From assembly GCA_004010935.1 (NCBI GenBank), contig CP026511.1:434001-498000 (forward strand): a stretch of DNA of 64,000 nt, read 5' to 3'. A program made the position numbers and the translations under genes. Positions within the stretch are counted from its first letter, which is position 1. The number at the start of each line of letters is the position of its first letter. Positions 21,604-32,336 of this stretch are shown piece by piece. Source of the DNA: Pseudomonadaceae bacterium SI-3 (GTDB taxonomy: Bacteria > Pseudomonadota > Gammaproteobacteria > Pseudomonadales > Pseudomonadaceae). Below the pieces are notes generated by a model. That model made no database searches, was not told where the DNA came from, and saw only the letters and a list, made by a program, of their open reading frames with translations.

Positions 21604-21726
21604 GACCGGCTCGCCTGGCGACTCATCGGCGGGTGCAGGTCTCGCGATGATTTACCGCTGACTATGGCTGCGGCAGCGGCTGTGCTTTTTGTCAGCAACT
21701 GACGAATTGTGACGGTTTCAGCGTTA

Positions 21727-21765
21727 GGAGGGCTGCCGGAGGCGTGCTGCTACCGGCAGCCCTCC
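21727..21765 (+). terminator. Strong hairpin terminator downstream of pyrE
   Basis: A perfect 13-bp inverted repeat, GGAGGGCTGCCGG (21727-21739) and CCGGCAGCCCTCC (21753-21765), surrounds a 13-base loop. It is followed by GGTTCTTCTG, a poor T-tract, so termination may be only partly intrinsic. Confidence 0.65.
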
Positions 21766-21855
21766 GGTTCTTCTGAACTCCGCTATCCGGGTTGTTTCGC
21801 TCGGGTGCTACCAATCTAAACCTTTGCGAGTCGCGGCTTATCGCTTGAATCAGTC

Positions 21856-22001
21856 ATGATCAAGCGGGTCATTCTCGCAGTTGGTGTGCTTATTGCTGCA
21901 CTACTGTGATGGGGTTTGTATAAGCTGAGACCCTTCGGGCAAGAACAATCAGGCATTTCGACGGGCAGTGCCGCAAGCACCGAATACGGAAGAGGCTGAA
22001 G
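21856..22001 (+). pseudogene. Small single-span ORF interrupted by in-frame TGA
   Basis: From ATG 21856 the frame gives MIKRVILAVGVLIAALL, then TGA at 21907-21909, then continues WGLYKLRPFGQEQSG and stops at a TGA just before the next gene. If read through it would be a protein of about 47 residues with one membrane span. It may be a broken small membrane protein, a real 17-residue peptide, or chance. There is no strong ribosome site. Confidence 0.3.
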
Positions 22002-22002
22002 T

Positions 22003-22587
22003 ATGCGAATAGGGAGCAGCGCGCTGTTGCTGTTGGGTTTACTGGGCGCGACGGTAGCGCAAGCTGAGCTGTATCGGTATGTCGATGACAAGGGTGTTGT
22101 GGTCCTCGACCGGCACGGTGTGCCACCGCAGTTCATTGGCCGCGGTTATGAAGTGCTCAACGACCAGGGCCGTGTGACGCAAGTAGTGCCGCCTGCGCCA
22201 ACTGCTCAAGAGCGCCAACTTTTGCTGGAAGCCAAGGCCCGAGCTGAGACCGATGCTCAACTGCTACGGCTGTATGCCAGTGTTGCTGATGTCGAGCGCG
22301 CAAAGGCGCGCAGGCTATCTGAGCTCGACAGCATTATCGGTATCACTCTCGGCAACCTGCAATCGTTGCGGACACAGCAGGCGAATCTTCAGAGTCAGGC
22401 GGCAAACCATGAGCGCGCCGGACGGAAGGTGCCCGAGCAGCTGCTGGTACAGATCGACAATCTGGCCAAAGAGCAGGCCAGCCTGAAACGGGACGTCGAG
22501 CGTTACAGGCAGACCCGCAAACAGGCCGAAGTCAGCTATGGCCGAGAGCGTGAGCGAGTGGCCGAGTTGCTTGGTCAGTCCGAATAG
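22003..22587 (+). CDS. DUF4124-domain periplasmic protein
   Basis: 194 residues. A signal peptide (SSALLLLGLLGATVAQA) precedes a DUF4124 motif (ELYRYVDDKGVVVLDRHGVPPQFIGRGYEVL). The C-terminal 120 residues are predicted to form a coiled coil (LRTQQANLQSQAANHERAG, then KEQASLKRDVERYRQTRKQA). No enzyme is suggested. It has a GGAAGAGG ribosome site and ends before a bidirectional terminator shared with argB. Confidence 0.88.
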   Translation: MRIGSSALLLLGLLGATVAQAELYRYVDDKGVVVLDRHGVPPQFIGRGYEVLNDQGRVTQVVPPAPTAQERQLLLEAKARAETDAQLLRLYASVADVERAKARRLSELDSIIGITLGNLQSLRTQQANLQSQAANHERAGRKVPEQLLVQIDNLAKEQASLKRDVERYRQTRKQAEVSYGRERERVAELLGQSE

Positions 22588-22607
22588 CGCTTTGAACAAG
22601 GCGAAAA

Positions 22608-22640
22608 AAAGCCCGGCTCTCATTGAAGAGGCCGGGCTTT
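22608..22640. terminator. Bidirectional terminator between the DUF4124 gene and argB
   Basis: AAAGCCCGGC at 22608-22617 pairs with GCCGGGCTTT at 22631-22640. Read on the minus strand the stem ends in seven T residues, a textbook intrinsic terminator for argB; the plus side has a short T-run. Confidence 0.88.
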
Positions 22641-22652
22641 CTCATGACCGTA

Positions 22653-23582
<930 letters not shown>

Positions 23583-26168
23583 TCAGAACGGCAGGGTGAG
23601 GTCAGGCGCGACAGTATAAAGCTGCGCGCGGAAGACTTCCTGTATGCGCTTGAGCTCTTCCTCGGTTTCGGCTTCGAAACGCAGCACCAGCACCGGTGTG
23701 GTATTCGAGGCGCGTACCAGGCCCCAGCCTTTCGGGTAATCGACCCGCACACCATCAAGCGTGGTGATGTTGGCGTCGCCCCAATGGGCGTCGCGATGCA
23801 GCGACTCGATGATGGTGAACTTGCTCTCCTCGGTGACCTGAATATTGATTTCGGGCGTCGAGATGTCGTTGGGGAAAGCCGAGAAGACCTGTTCCACGTT
23901 GCGCTTGTCCTGGCTGAGGATCTCCAGCAGGCGCACGGCGCTGTAGATGCCGTCATCGAAGCCGTACCAGCGCTCCTTGAAAAAGATGTGGCCGCTCATC
24001 TCGCCTGCGAGCAGCGCACCGGTCTCTTTCATTTTTTTCTTGATCAGCGAATGACCCGTCTTCCACATCACCGGCCGGCCGCCGTAGCCACTGATCAACG
24101 GTGTCAGGCGTCGGGTACATTTGACGTCGAAAATGATGTCGGCGCCGGGGTTGCGCGAGACCACGTCCTTCGCGAACAGCATGAGCAGACGGTCTGGATA
24201 GACCACAGTTCCCGCATTGGTCACCACGCCGACGCGGTCGCCGTCGCCGTCGAACGCCAGGCCCAGGTCGGCATTTTCGGATTTGACCTTGGCGATCAGG
24301 TCCTCGAGGTTTTCCAGCTTGCCCGGATCGGGGTGATGGTTCGGGAAGTTGCCATCAACGTCGCAGAACAATGGTATGACCTTGCAGCCCAGTGCTTCGA
24401 TCAGTTGCGGCGCGATCACGCCAGCGACGCCGTTGCCGCAGTCCACCACCACCTTCATCGGGTTGGCCACGGCGATGTCGTCACGGATGCGCTTGAAGTA
24501 ACTCTCCAGCACGTCGACCTGCTCCGCTTGGCCAACGCCTTCGCTGAGGTTGCCGGTTTCGATGCGCTGGCGTAGCGCTTGGATCTGCTCGTTGGCGAGG
24601 GTGTCGCCCGCGATCACGATCTTGAAGCCGTTGTAGTCCGGCGGGTTGTGGCTACCGGTGAGCATCACGCCGGATTTGCCTGCCAGGACGTTAGCGGCGT
24701 AGTAGAGCACCGGGGTCGGCACCATGCCGACGTCGCTGACGCTGCAACCGCTGTCCACCAATCCTTGGATCAGATGCTGGACCAATTCAGGTCCGGACAG
24801 TCGGCCATCGCGGCCGACCGACACGTTCGGCTCACCTTGGGCCAGGCTTTCGGAGCCTACTGCCCGGCCTATCCAATAAGCGGTTTCGGTGGTCAGGCTG
24901 TCGCCGACAACGCCGCGGATGTCATAGGCGCGAAAGATGCTCGCGGGCAGTTGCGGGGCTTTAGGGGCGCTCATTGCGTTTTCTCGCTCCTTGGTATCGA
25001 GGCCAAGCCAATCCTGGTCCTCGTCGAGAATGTCGATGTCGAGAATGTCGGTGTCCTGGAAAAGAGGGTCGACATATTCGGTAGATGGGGCTTGCCGAAC
25101 CGCGGGCTGCTCTGCAGTCGGGGTTTTGGTCGATGACATCCCGGCGGTGCGGAGCGGCAGTCGGACCAGACTCTTGGCCAGTGCGTCGAGCGCCGGCAGG
25201 CTCAAGGTCGGTGTTTTGATGGTCTTGCCGTTGGAGAGTTCCTGAACCATCTGGCCCAGATGCAAGACATCTTCACGGAGCCTCCTTTGCTGTGCGCTAA
25301 GCACTGCCTGCAGGCCGAGCAGCAGCCCGCAGAGGGCCGCCAGGGCCGCCCCCAGTATCGGTAATGGCGAGTGGCCTGCAGTGCCAAGCTCCGATGCGGG
25401 CAAGAAACTGATCTTCCAGTTCGGGTTGTTGCTTGGCAGCTCTATTGACGCCTGATCCAGGCCAGCCCCGCCACGCTGAACCAACAGCTGTGTCGGGGCC
25501 CCGTTGAATTGTTGCACCAGCCGCAATTGCCCAGCTTCGGTCGGCAACTGCGGCAGGGTGGCCAGGAAGCGCTCCAGGCTGGTTACCAACAGGAGGGTGC
25601 CCTGAATCGGCTGCTCGGGAGCCAGGCGCAACGGCGCCGCGCTGTAGAGCAACCAGCGGTTGCCGACCTTGAACGCTTCGGTTGCAGGCGTTTGCCCGTT
25701 CTCGGCGCGCTGCAGCATATCCAGTGCGGAAAAATTCAGCGGTCCGGGCCGGCTGGCATCCGTTCGCGCCTGGCCGCGCAGACTGAGATGCGCATCGATG
25801 ACGCCGTCCCGGTAGCCGAGCTCACGTTCGACGGCACGTATCTGTTGCGGCTGCTCGCTACGCAGTGCTTCAAGCAGCTGCGGATCGCTGGCGGCGGCGC
25901 GCGTGTCCTCGGCCAGTTGGCGGAGCGCCTGATTGATCGCCGAAGCCTGGCTCTGACCCCACGCGTGGGCGAGTTCGCTGGCTTGCTGCTGTTGACTGCT
26001 CTGCTGGGCGGTCCAAAGCAACGCGCCAGCGACCACGAGCCCCAGCAGCCCCGGGATCAGTCCGGGTGTGAGCGTCTTCAGGCCGACGCTACGGCGCGGG
26101 CGGGAGGGGGCGGTGTCGGCGGGGTTGAGAACGCCGTCGTCCTTGGCGGTGCGCTTGAAGAGTTTCAT
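23583..26168 (-). CDS. algC: Phosphomannomutase/phosphoglucomutase AlgC, long membrane-anchored form
   Basis: 861 residues. The first 398 form a membrane sensor-like module: span about 35-53, extracytoplasmic segment to about 255, second span about 260-285, and an acidic linker. From Met399 (MSAPKAPQLPASIFRAYDIRG) the remaining 463 residues equal the classical AlgC length, with phospho-Ser loop TGSHNPPDYNGFK, metal motif FDGDGDRVGVV and sugar loop GEMSGHIFFKE. AAGGAG lies 12 bases before the ATG at 24974, so a separate soluble product could be made. The enzyme supplies Man-1-P and Glc-1-P for alginate, LPS and rhamnolipid precursors. Similar long forms occur in other Pseudomonas. Confidence 0.95.
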   Translation of the reverse strand: MKLFKRTAKDDGVLNPADTAPSRPRRSVGLKTLTPGLIPGLLGLVVAGALLWTAQQSSQQQQASELAHAWGQSQASAINQALRQLAEDTRAAASDPQLLEALRSEQPQQIRAVERELGYRDGVIDAHLSLRGQARTDASRPGPLNFSALDMLQRAENGQTPATEAFKVGNRWLLYSAAPLRLAPEQPIQGTLLLVTSLERFLATLPQLPTEAGQLRLVQQFNGAPTQLLVQRGGAGLDQASIELPSNNPNWKISFLPASELGTAGHSPLPILGAALAALCGLLLGLQAVLSAQQRRLREDVLHLGQMVQELSNGKTIKTPTLSLPALDALAKSLVRLPLRTAGMSSTKTPTAEQPAVRQAPSTEYVDPLFQDTDILDIDILDEDQDWLGLDTKERENAMSAPKAPQLPASIFRAYDIRGVVGDSLTTETAYWIGRAVGSESLAQGEPNVSVGRDGRLSGPELVQHLIQGLVDSGCSVSDVGMVPTPVLYYAANVLAGKSGVMLTGSHNPPDYNGFKIVIAGDTLANEQIQALRQRIETGNLSEGVGQAEQVDVLESYFKRIRDDIAVANPMKVVVDCGNGVAGVIAPQLIEALGCKVIPLFCDVDGNFPNHHPDPGKLENLEDLIAKVKSENADLGLAFDGDGDRVGVVTNAGTVVYPDRLLMLFAKDVVSRNPGADIIFDVKCTRRLTPLISGYGGRPVMWKTGHSLIKKKMKETGALLAGEMSGHIFFKERWYGFDDGIYSAVRLLEILSQDKRNVEQVFSAFPNDISTPEINIQVTEESKFTIIESLHRDAHWGDANITTLDGVRVDYPKGWGLVRASNTTPVLVLRFEAETEEELKRIQEVFRAQLYTVAPDLTLPF

Positions 26169-26207
26169 GGAGCTCCTCGGTTCGTCCTGAAAAAGGCGAG
26201 AACTATC

Positions 26208-26663
26208 TCAATGACTGCCAGAGTGGCCGAAGCCGCCGGCGCCACGCTCACTGCCGTCGAACTCGTTCACCAGTTCGAACTGCGCTTGGATCACCGGGAC
26301 AAGCATCAGCTGTGCGATGCGTTCCCCTATGGCGATGTTGAAGCTGGTCTGGCCGCGGTTCCAGCAGGACACCATCAACTCGCCTTGATAATCGGAGTCG
26401 ATCAGCCCGACCAGGTTGCCCAGCACGATGCCGTGCTTGTGCCCCAAGCCAGAGCGCGGCAGGACTAGCGCCGCCAGGCTCGGGTCGGCGATATGGATGG
26501 ACAGGCCGGTTGGGATCAACAGTGTCTGGCCCGGTTCCAACGTCGTATCGGCTTGCAGCATGGCGCGCAGGTCGAGTCCGGCGGAGCCGCTGGTGGCGTA
26601 CGCGGGCAGCGGGAAATCCGTGCCAAGACGGGGGTCGAGAATTTTTGCTTGAAGTTTGTGCAT
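26208..26663 (-). CDS. dut: dUTP diphosphatase
   Basis: 151 residues with the five trimeric dUTPase motifs, among them [37 protein letters not shown] and the C-terminal [13 protein letters not shown] lid. It hydrolyses dUTP to dUMP and protects DNA from uracil. The start is 2 bp after the coaBC stop, so the two are cotranscribed, and algC follows after 39 bp. Confidence 0.98.
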   Translation of the reverse strand: MHKLQAKILDPRLGTDFPLPAYATSGSAGLDLRAMLQADTTLEPGQTLLIPTGLSIHIADPSLAALVLPRSGLGHKHGIVLGNLVGLIDSDYQGELMVSCWNRGQTSFNIAIGERIAQLMLVPVIQAQFELVNEFDGSERGAGGFGHSGSH

Positions 26664-26665
26664 GG

Positions 26666-27874
26666 TCAGGCCTGGTGGTAACGGTCGGCGATGAAGGCAA
26701 TCAGCTGACGAGCAATGTGCCCTTTGCTGGCCTGGCTGAAACGGGTTTCGTACTGCTGGCGGTCGATCACCGTGACGGCGTTTTCTTCGCTGTTGAAGCC
26801 AATGCTCGGGTTGGCGACGTCATTGGCCACAATCAGGTCGAGATTTTTGTCCCGCAGCTTGCGCGTGGCGTACTCCAGCAGGTTTTCGGTCTCGGCGGCG
26901 AAGCCGACGCTGAACGGCCGATCCGGCCGTCCGGCTAGCGTGGCGAGGATGTCGGGGTTGCGAACCATCTGCAGCAGCAGGCCGTCGCCCTTGGCGGGGT
27001 CTTTCTTCAGTTTATGCGGCGCAACGACTTCCGGGCGGTAGTCGGCAACGGCTGCAGCGGCAATGAACAGGTCGCAAGGCATCGCTGCTTCACACGCAGC
27101 GAGCATATCGCGGGCGCTGACCACGTCGATGCGCTGAACGCGGTCGGGCGTAGGCAGGAACACCGGCCCGGCGACCAGGGTCACGCGCGCACCGGCCTCG
27201 GCGGCGGCTTCGGCAAGGGCAAATCCCATCTTCCCGGAACTGTGATTGGTGATGTACCGCACCGGATCGATGTTTTCCTGGGTCGGACCCGCGGTGATCA
27301 ACAGGTGCTTTCCGGTTAACAGGCTGCGTTCGAAACAGTCAGCAGCGGCCTGAGCCAGGTCATCCGCTTCGAGCATACGGCCAAGACCCACATCGCCACA
27401 GGCCTGGCTACCAGAAGCCGGGCCGAACAGGCGGATCCCTCGTTGCTCAAGTAGAGCGCGGTTGGCTTGGGTGGCGGGATCTGCCCACATGGCCTGATTC
27501 ATGGCTGGGGCCAGTGCAACCGGTGCGTTGGTCGCCAGTACGAGCGTGGTCAACAGGTCGTTGGCAACGCCCTGGGCCAGGCGTGCCATCAAATCGGCCG
27601 TAGCTGGCGCTACCAGTACCAAGTCGGCCCACCGTGCCAGCTCGATATGGCCCATCGCGGCTTCTGCCGCAGGGTCCAGCAGATCGAGGTGAACCGGATG
27701 GCCGGACAGAGCCTGGAGGGTTAGCGGCGTGATGAATTCACGGCCGCCGCTGGTCATCACGACGCGCACTTCGGCGCCCTGGTCGCGTAGCCGGCGCACC
27801 AGCTCCGCGCTCTTGTAAGCGGCGATGCCGCCGCCGACGCCCAGGACGATGCGTTTACGATAAAGCCGCTGCAT
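26666..27874 (-). CDS. coaBC: Bifunctional phosphopantothenoylcysteine decarboxylase/phosphopantothenate-cysteine ligase
   Basis: 402 residues. The CoaC half (1 to about 190) binds FMN and shows [27 protein letters not shown] and [22 protein letters not shown] carries the active-site Cys. The CoaB half starts at [27 protein letters not shown] and includes KLKKDPAKG. The enzyme makes 4'-phosphopantetheine in coenzyme A synthesis. It heads the operon and is divergent from radC across 121 bp. Confidence 0.97.
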   Translation of the reverse strand: MQRLYRKRIVLGVGGGIAAYKSAELVRRLRDQGAEVRVVMTSGGREFITPLTLQALSGHPVHLDLLDPAAEAAMGHIELARWADLVLVAPATADLMARLAQGVANDLLTTLVLATNAPVALAPAMNQAMWADPATQANRALLEQRGIRLFGPASGSQACGDVGLGRMLEADDLAQAAADCFERSLLTGKHLLITAGPTQENIDPVRYITNHSSGKMGFALAEAAAEAGARVTLVAGPVFLPTPDRVQRIDVVSARDMLAACEAAMPCDLFIAAAAVADYRPEVVAPHKLKKDPAKGDGLLLQMVRNPDILATLAGRPDRPFSVGFAAETENLLEYATRKLRDKNLDLIVANDVANPSIGFNSEENAVTVIDRQQYETRFSQASKGHIARQLIAFIADRYHQA

Positions 27875-27995
27875 AGGCCTGCCTTGTTACGGGGTGAGAA
27901 CTGGTTCCGATGAGGACCGGTTGCCGTGGATAAAAGGCCGCTAAGATAGCACAGCGCCCTCAGAGGACGAGGGGCACGCTCGACATGGAGGTGGC

Positions 27996-28670
27996 ATGAG
28001 CATTCGTGACTGGCCGGCGGCGGAACGGCCGCGGGAAAAGCTATTGGAGCAAGGCGCATCGGCCCTGTCCGATGCAGAGCTGCTGGCGATTTTTTTGCGC
28101 ACCGGCGTGGCCGGGAAAAGCGCGGTGGATCTGGCGCGGTACCTGCTCAATGAGTTCGGCAGCCTGCGTGCGCTGCTGGAAAGCGACCGCGAACAATTCA
28201 GCGCACACCTGGGGCTAGGGCCGGCCAAGTTCGCTCAACTGCAAGCCGTGTTGGAAATGGCAAGACGGCATCTGGCTGAGCGCATCCGTCGTGACTCGGC
28301 GCTGGAAAGCCCGCAGGCGGTGCGTGACTATCTCAAGGCACGTCTGCGGCACGAGCCGCACGAGCTCTTTGCCTGTCTTTTTCTTGATTCCAAACACCGG
28401 GTGTTGGCTTTCGAGGTGCTGTTCCACGGCACCATCGACGGAGCCAGCGTCTACCCCCGCCAAGTGGTCAAGCGCGCGCTGGCGCAGAACGCCGCTGCCG
28501 TCATCCTGACCCACAATCATCCGTCCGGTGTCGCCGAGCCGAGTCAGGCTGACCGTCAGCTGACCCGCAAGCTCAGCGATGCCCTGGCATTGATCGATGT
28601 GCGGGTGCTCGATCATTTCATCGTCGGGGATGGCGAACCTTTGTCGATGGCTGAACACGGCTGGATGTGA
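27996..28670 (+). CDS. radC: RadC-family JAB/MPN-domain protein
   Basis: 224 residues. The N-terminal helix-hairpin region ([27 protein letters not shown]) is followed by the RadC MPN domain with its metal motif [18 protein letters not shown]. Despite the name, a DNA-repair role is not established. GGAGGTGG lies before the ATG. It is full-length, convergent with the next gene by 12 bp. Confidence 0.95.
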   Translation: MSIRDWPAAERPREKLLEQGASALSDAELLAIFLRTGVAGKSAVDLARYLLNEFGSLRALLESDREQFSAHLGLGPAKFAQLQAVLEMARRHLAERIRRDSALESPQAVRDYLKARLRHEPHELFACLFLDSKHRVLAFEVLFHGTIDGASVYPRQVVKRALAQNAAAVILTHNHPSGVAEPSQADRQLTRKLSDALALIDVRVLDHFIVGDGEPLSMAEHGWM

Positions 28671-28681
28671 GCCGAGGGTCC

Positions 28682-30022
28682 TCATGCCAGCAGGGGTATC
28701 AGCAGCAGAGGAATCAGTACGCTGAGGACGAAGCGCCCATTCCAGCCGACAGCGATGCGCCAGGGGGACAGCTGGGCGTGGCGCGCCAACAATACCGCTG
28801 AGGGGCCGTAGGGCGAGAGCAGCATGGCCAGTGAGAACCCGAACAACAGCGCCACAGCCGGTTGCGTCACCGTCAGGCCCTGGCTCGCCAGTTGCGCCAG
28901 TAGCGCGGCGCAGAGATTCAACGAGATCAGCGGCGCGACACCAAGCAACGCCAACGCCATGACCGCCAACGCGCCGACCGCACCCAACCCGAACAGTGCC
29001 ATCGGCGTGCTTCCGAGCTGATCCGCCAGGTGATGCACCGGCAAGACGGCTGCAACCAACCCGGCCAGTAATGCCGAGCTGGCAAAGATGAATGTCTCGT
29101 TGCGCATGCCGATCAATGTTTCGCTGACCTCACTGAACACCTGGCGCGGCGCGGTCCGCTGCCAGAGCAGGATCACGATCACGGCGGTCGGCACCGTCAG
29201 CATCGCGGCCTGGGTGGCGGAGAGCCAGGTAAGGGCGGCCAGCAGGGCGATCAGCGCGATGCCGATCAGGCTGCCCAACAACAGGCCATTCAGGCGGCCA
29301 CCGGCTTGCTGGGTGTCCGAGCCGGCATCGACGACCGGATAGTCCGCCAACTGCTGCAAGCGACGGTTCTCCACCGGCCAGCCGAACAACAGCAGGATCA
29401 GCCCGCCTAGCAGGCCGAAGGGTAATAACGTGCTCCAGCTAACGCCGAGCTCGCGGGTGAGGATCGCCACCGCAACGCTCGTCGGCGCCAGCAAAGGCAC
29501 CAAGGCGAACCCTCGCAGAGCGGTAACCATCACGCCGCGGCGGCCTTCGCGGCGCTGACGATCGCTGTATGGACGGCGTGCAAGATGATTTTCCAGCGAG
29601 CCACATATCAGGTTGAGCATGCCGAAACTGAGCACCGAGCTGATCGCGAATGTGCTCAGCAGATAGCCCGGGTAGAGCCATGTGCGAGGGCCGGCCAGCA
29701 GGAGGCGATGCAACTCGCTGAGTTGCTGCAGACGCTTGACCAGGCAGTGCATCAGACCCAGCGCGCCAATAAAGGCTGCGTAATAGGCTGCTGACGACAA
29801 CATTCGCGCGCTCTGCTGCCAGGTTGCTTCGCCAGAGAGCAGCCAGTAGCCGAGCAGTGCAGCGGTGACGATCCCGAGCCGCCGTGGATAGAGCATCAGC
29901 GAGCGCCAATGCCAGATGAAGAACAGGCTCAGCAGGGCGCCGCTGATAACGCTCATCGGCTGAATTCGGGTGATTAGAGCCAGAAGCTCAAAGAACAGAG
30001 CCAGTGGCAGCAGCGCGGTCAT
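28682..30022 (-). CDS. Polytopic inner-membrane protein, probable transporter of unknown substrate
   Basis: 446 residues with about 11-12 hydrophobic spans and a short basic cytoplasmic loop (YSDRQRREGRRG). The C-terminal region has SLNLCAALLAQLA and SLAMLLSPYGPSAVLLARHAQLSPW, which resembles the hairpin regions of ion-transporter-superfamily carriers, but I do not recognise a named family. The ATG follows the thioesterase TAG stop directly, so the two are coupled. It is a secondary-carrier candidate; substrate not assignable from the sequence. Confidence 0.75.
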   Translation of the reverse strand: MTALLPLALFFELLALITRIQPMSVISGALLSLFFIWHWRSLMLYPRRLGIVTAALLGYWLLSGEATWQQSARMLSSAAYYAAFIGALGLMHCLVKRLQQLSELHRLLLAGPRTWLYPGYLLSTFAISSVLSFGMLNLICGSLENHLARRPYSDRQRREGRRGVMVTALRGFALVPLLAPTSVAVAILTRELGVSWSTLLPFGLLGGLILLLFGWPVENRRLQQLADYPVVDAGSDTQQAGGRLNGLLLGSLIGIALIALLAALTWLSATQAAMLTVPTAVIVILLWQRTAPRQVFSEVSETLIGMRNETFIFASSALLAGLVAAVLPVHHLADQLGSTPMALFGLGAVGALAVMALALLGVAPLISLNLCAALLAQLASQGLTVTQPAVALLFGFSLAMLLSPYGPSAVLLARHAQLSPWRIAVGWNGRFVLSVLIPLLLIPLLA

Positions 30023-30469
30023 CTAGGCCGGGAGCTCCCGTCGAAGCGAGCCGCGCTTGAACACACCCTCGGCGAACGCGATTAATCGATCCTGCTCATC
30101 CAGCAAGTCACAGCTGGCCATAAACACCTTGTGTCCGGACGAGCGGCAACGAGCCTGCGCTCTGATGCGACTTCCCGCTGCAGCAACTGCGCTGAAGTTG
30201 ATATTCATCGACAGCGTCATCGCGACACGACGGTCTGTCGGGTCGGCTTCCCAGGTGCCGCATAGGCCCATCGCAACATCCATCAAGGTCGCCATGACGC
30301 CACCGTGCATGTTGCTAGCATTATTCAGATGGCGCGGCAGCAGAGTCAGGGCGAGTGTGGCGTGCTCCGGACCGTAGGCAAGCAGCTCGCAGCCGATGTC
30401 TTGAAAGAAACCGGTAACGGAGGCGTGGACTTGCTGGAGTTGGGCGGACGAATAGTCGGAAGCGGGCAT
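30023..30469 (-). CDS. PaaI-family hotdog acyl-CoA thioesterase
   Basis: 148 residues. The hotdog-fold signature is LNNASNMHGGVMATLMDVAMGLCG, in which the HGG and downstream Asp are the usual catalytic environment, followed by MTLSMNINFSAVAAAGSRI. It would hydrolyse medium or aromatic acyl-CoA in the cytoplasm. It is divergent from a 3-hydroxyacyl-CoA dehydrogenase gene, consistent with fatty or aromatic acid breakdown, and coupled to the membrane protein gene downstream. Confidence 0.88.
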   Translation of the reverse strand: MPASDYSSAQLQQVHASVTGFFQDIGCELLAYGPEHATLALTLLPRHLNNASNMHGGVMATLMDVAMGLCGTWEADPTDRRVAMTLSMNINFSAVAAAGSRIRAQARCRSSGHKVFMASCDLLDEQDRLIAFAEGVFKRGSLRRELPA

Positions 30470-30609
30470 GGCGCTCGATCACGGATGGCTTGCTATGGAG
30501 TCTGGCAGTCTTTAGGCTCAGGTTCAAATAGATGGAACATGGTTTCGCACTGCGGAATATTGGTTAATCATATTTCAGAATCGCAACGCCATCCACTGAG
30601 GAGGTTCCC

Positions 30610-32127
30610 ATGTTTTCCCGTATCGGCATTATCGGCGCCGGCGCCATGGGGCGCGGCATCGCACAGCTATTTGCCAGCGCCGGTCAGCAGGTCTGGTTGT
30701 ATGACGCTCGGCCCGAAACCATCGATCAAGCCCTGCAGTTCAACCGTGAACTGCTTGAGCGCAGCGTGGCCAAGGGACGTTTGGGCGCCGATGAGCTGCC
30801 GGCGATTTTGGAGCGCATGCAGCCAGCCCATCAGCTGTCCGAGCTGTCCGGCTGCGATCTGTTGATCGAAGCCATCGTCGAAAACCTGGAAGCCAAGCAG
30901 AGCCTGTTTGTCGAGCTTGAACGTCTGGTTGCGGCCGACGCCGTCCTTGCGACCAATACCTCCTCGTTGTCCGTGACCCGCATTGCCAGTGCCTGCGAGC
31001 GGCCCGAGCGGGTGGCTGGGTATCACTTCTTCAATCCAGTGACGCTGATGAAACTTGTCGAAGTGGTGCGCGGCGAGCGCACCGACCCGATGGTCATTGA
31101 GCGCTTGGTACAACTGGCCGAGCACGCGGGGCACTTCCCTGCGATTACGCCGGATACTCCCGGCTTTCTGGTCAATCACGCCGGTCGTGCCTATGGCACC
31201 GAGGCGCAGCGCATCCTTAGCGAGGGCATCGCCACGCCGGAACAGATCGACCGTATTTTGCGGGACGGGCCCGGGTTTCGAATGGGCCCGTTCGAACTGT
31301 TCGATCTGACCGGGTTGGATATTTCCCACGCGGTGATGGAGTCGGTGCATGACCAGTTCTACTACGATCCGCGCTACACACCGTCTTACCTCGCCGCGCA
31401 GCGGGTGGCGGCCGGATTGCTCGGTCGCAAAACCGGTCAGGGCTTCTATCGCTACGAAGACGGCCAGCAGGTCCGCACGCCTGAGGCCCGCTTCGAGCCG
31501 GTAAGCATCGATCGGCCGTTTTGGCTCGACAGTATCGAGCCCGACCTGCGCAGCTACATCAGATCGGTATTGCAGCAGGCCGGCGCGATCCTCGAGGAGG
31601 GTGCCGAGCCTTCGGACCAAGCAATCTGTCTGATCACGCCGCTAGGAGAAGATGCGAGTAACTGTATCGAGCGCCTGGCGCTGCCCGGCGTGCGCACCAT
31701 GGCGCTGGACCTCTTCAGTGACCTTGAAAAACGCCGCGTGCTGATGCGTCAACCAGCGCTCGACCCAGCAGTGGAGGCTCAGGCACGCCAGGCGTTGGGC
31801 GCCGACGGCGTGCCGGTCGAGGTGATCAACGACTCTCCGGGGTTCGTCAGCCAACGCATCGTGGCCAGCATCGTCAACCTTGGCTGTGAGATTGCCCAGA
31901 AGGGCATCGCTTCCCCAGAGACGCTCGACCGCGCGGTCATGGTGGCCCTTGGCTATCCAAAGGGGCCGCTGGGGTTCGCCGCGCATTACAACCCGGCTCG
32001 AATCCTGACTATCCTGGAGGGCATGCAGCGCTGCTATGGCCACGAACCGCGCTATCGTCCGAGCCCTTGGCTACGCCGCCGTGTTCAGCTCGGTCTGCCG
32101 CTGACGGCTCCGGATCAGGCTCGCTAA
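30610..32127 (+). CDS. 3-hydroxyacyl-CoA dehydrogenase (PaaH-like)
   Basis: 505 residues, the length of the PaaH/PaaC type. The N-terminal Rossmann motif is IGIIGAGAMGRGIAQLFASAG; the catalytic His and Glu are in YHFFNPVTLMKLVEVVRGE. Two dehydrogenase C-terminal domains follow (about 185-285 and 400-490), the second with GFVSQRIVASIVN and ALGYPKGPLG. It oxidises 3-hydroxyacyl-CoA with NAD. No paa catabolic genes are nearby, so phenylacetate as substrate is not shown. The region 30470-30609 upstream is AT-rich and should hold both divergent promoters. Confidence 0.9.
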   Translation: MFSRIGIIGAGAMGRGIAQLFASAGQQVWLYDARPETIDQALQFNRELLERSVAKGRLGADELPAILERMQPAHQLSELSGCDLLIEAIVENLEAKQSLFVELERLVAADAVLATNTSSLSVTRIASACERPERVAGYHFFNPVTLMKLVEVVRGERTDPMVIERLVQLAEHAGHFPAITPDTPGFLVNHAGRAYGTEAQRILSEGIATPEQIDRILRDGPGFRMGPFELFDLTGLDISHAVMESVHDQFYYDPRYTPSYLAAQRVAAGLLGRKTGQGFYRYEDGQQVRTPEARFEPVSIDRPFWLDSIEPDLRSYIRSVLQQAGAILEEGAEPSDQAICLITPLGEDASNCIERLALPGVRTMALDLFSDLEKRRVLMRQPALDPAVEAQARQALGADGVPVEVINDSPGFVSQRIVASIVNLGCEIAQKGIASPETLDRAVMVALGYPKGPLGFAAHYNPARILTILEGMQRCYGHEPRYRPSPWLRRRVQLGLPLTAPDQAR

Positions 32128-32336
32128 AAATCCGGTGGCCTGACGTACGTTCAGGCTTGAGGGCCGCTTAAGGTTGGCCGCGTCCAGCCGCTAACCCGGT
32201 AACTCGGCCATGCCGGGCGGCGACGGGTGTGTAATCGTTTCCAGTCCGGCAAGGCTATGTGCCACCAAGGGACAATGTTCTTTGTTGGCAGAGGTGGTAC
32301 AACGCCTTTTTACCGGACGAAAACAAGAGGCCACCG

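Larger units (their letters stand above)
21604..22002. other. Intergenic region with terminator and a small interrupted ORF
   Basis: About 400 bp between pyrE and the DUF4124 gene. It contains the hairpin at 21727-21765 and a short ORF at 21856 interrupted by an in-frame TGA (described separately). The last 30 bases carry the promoter-proximal leader and GGAAGAGG ribosome site of the DUF4124 gene. Confidence 0.6.
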
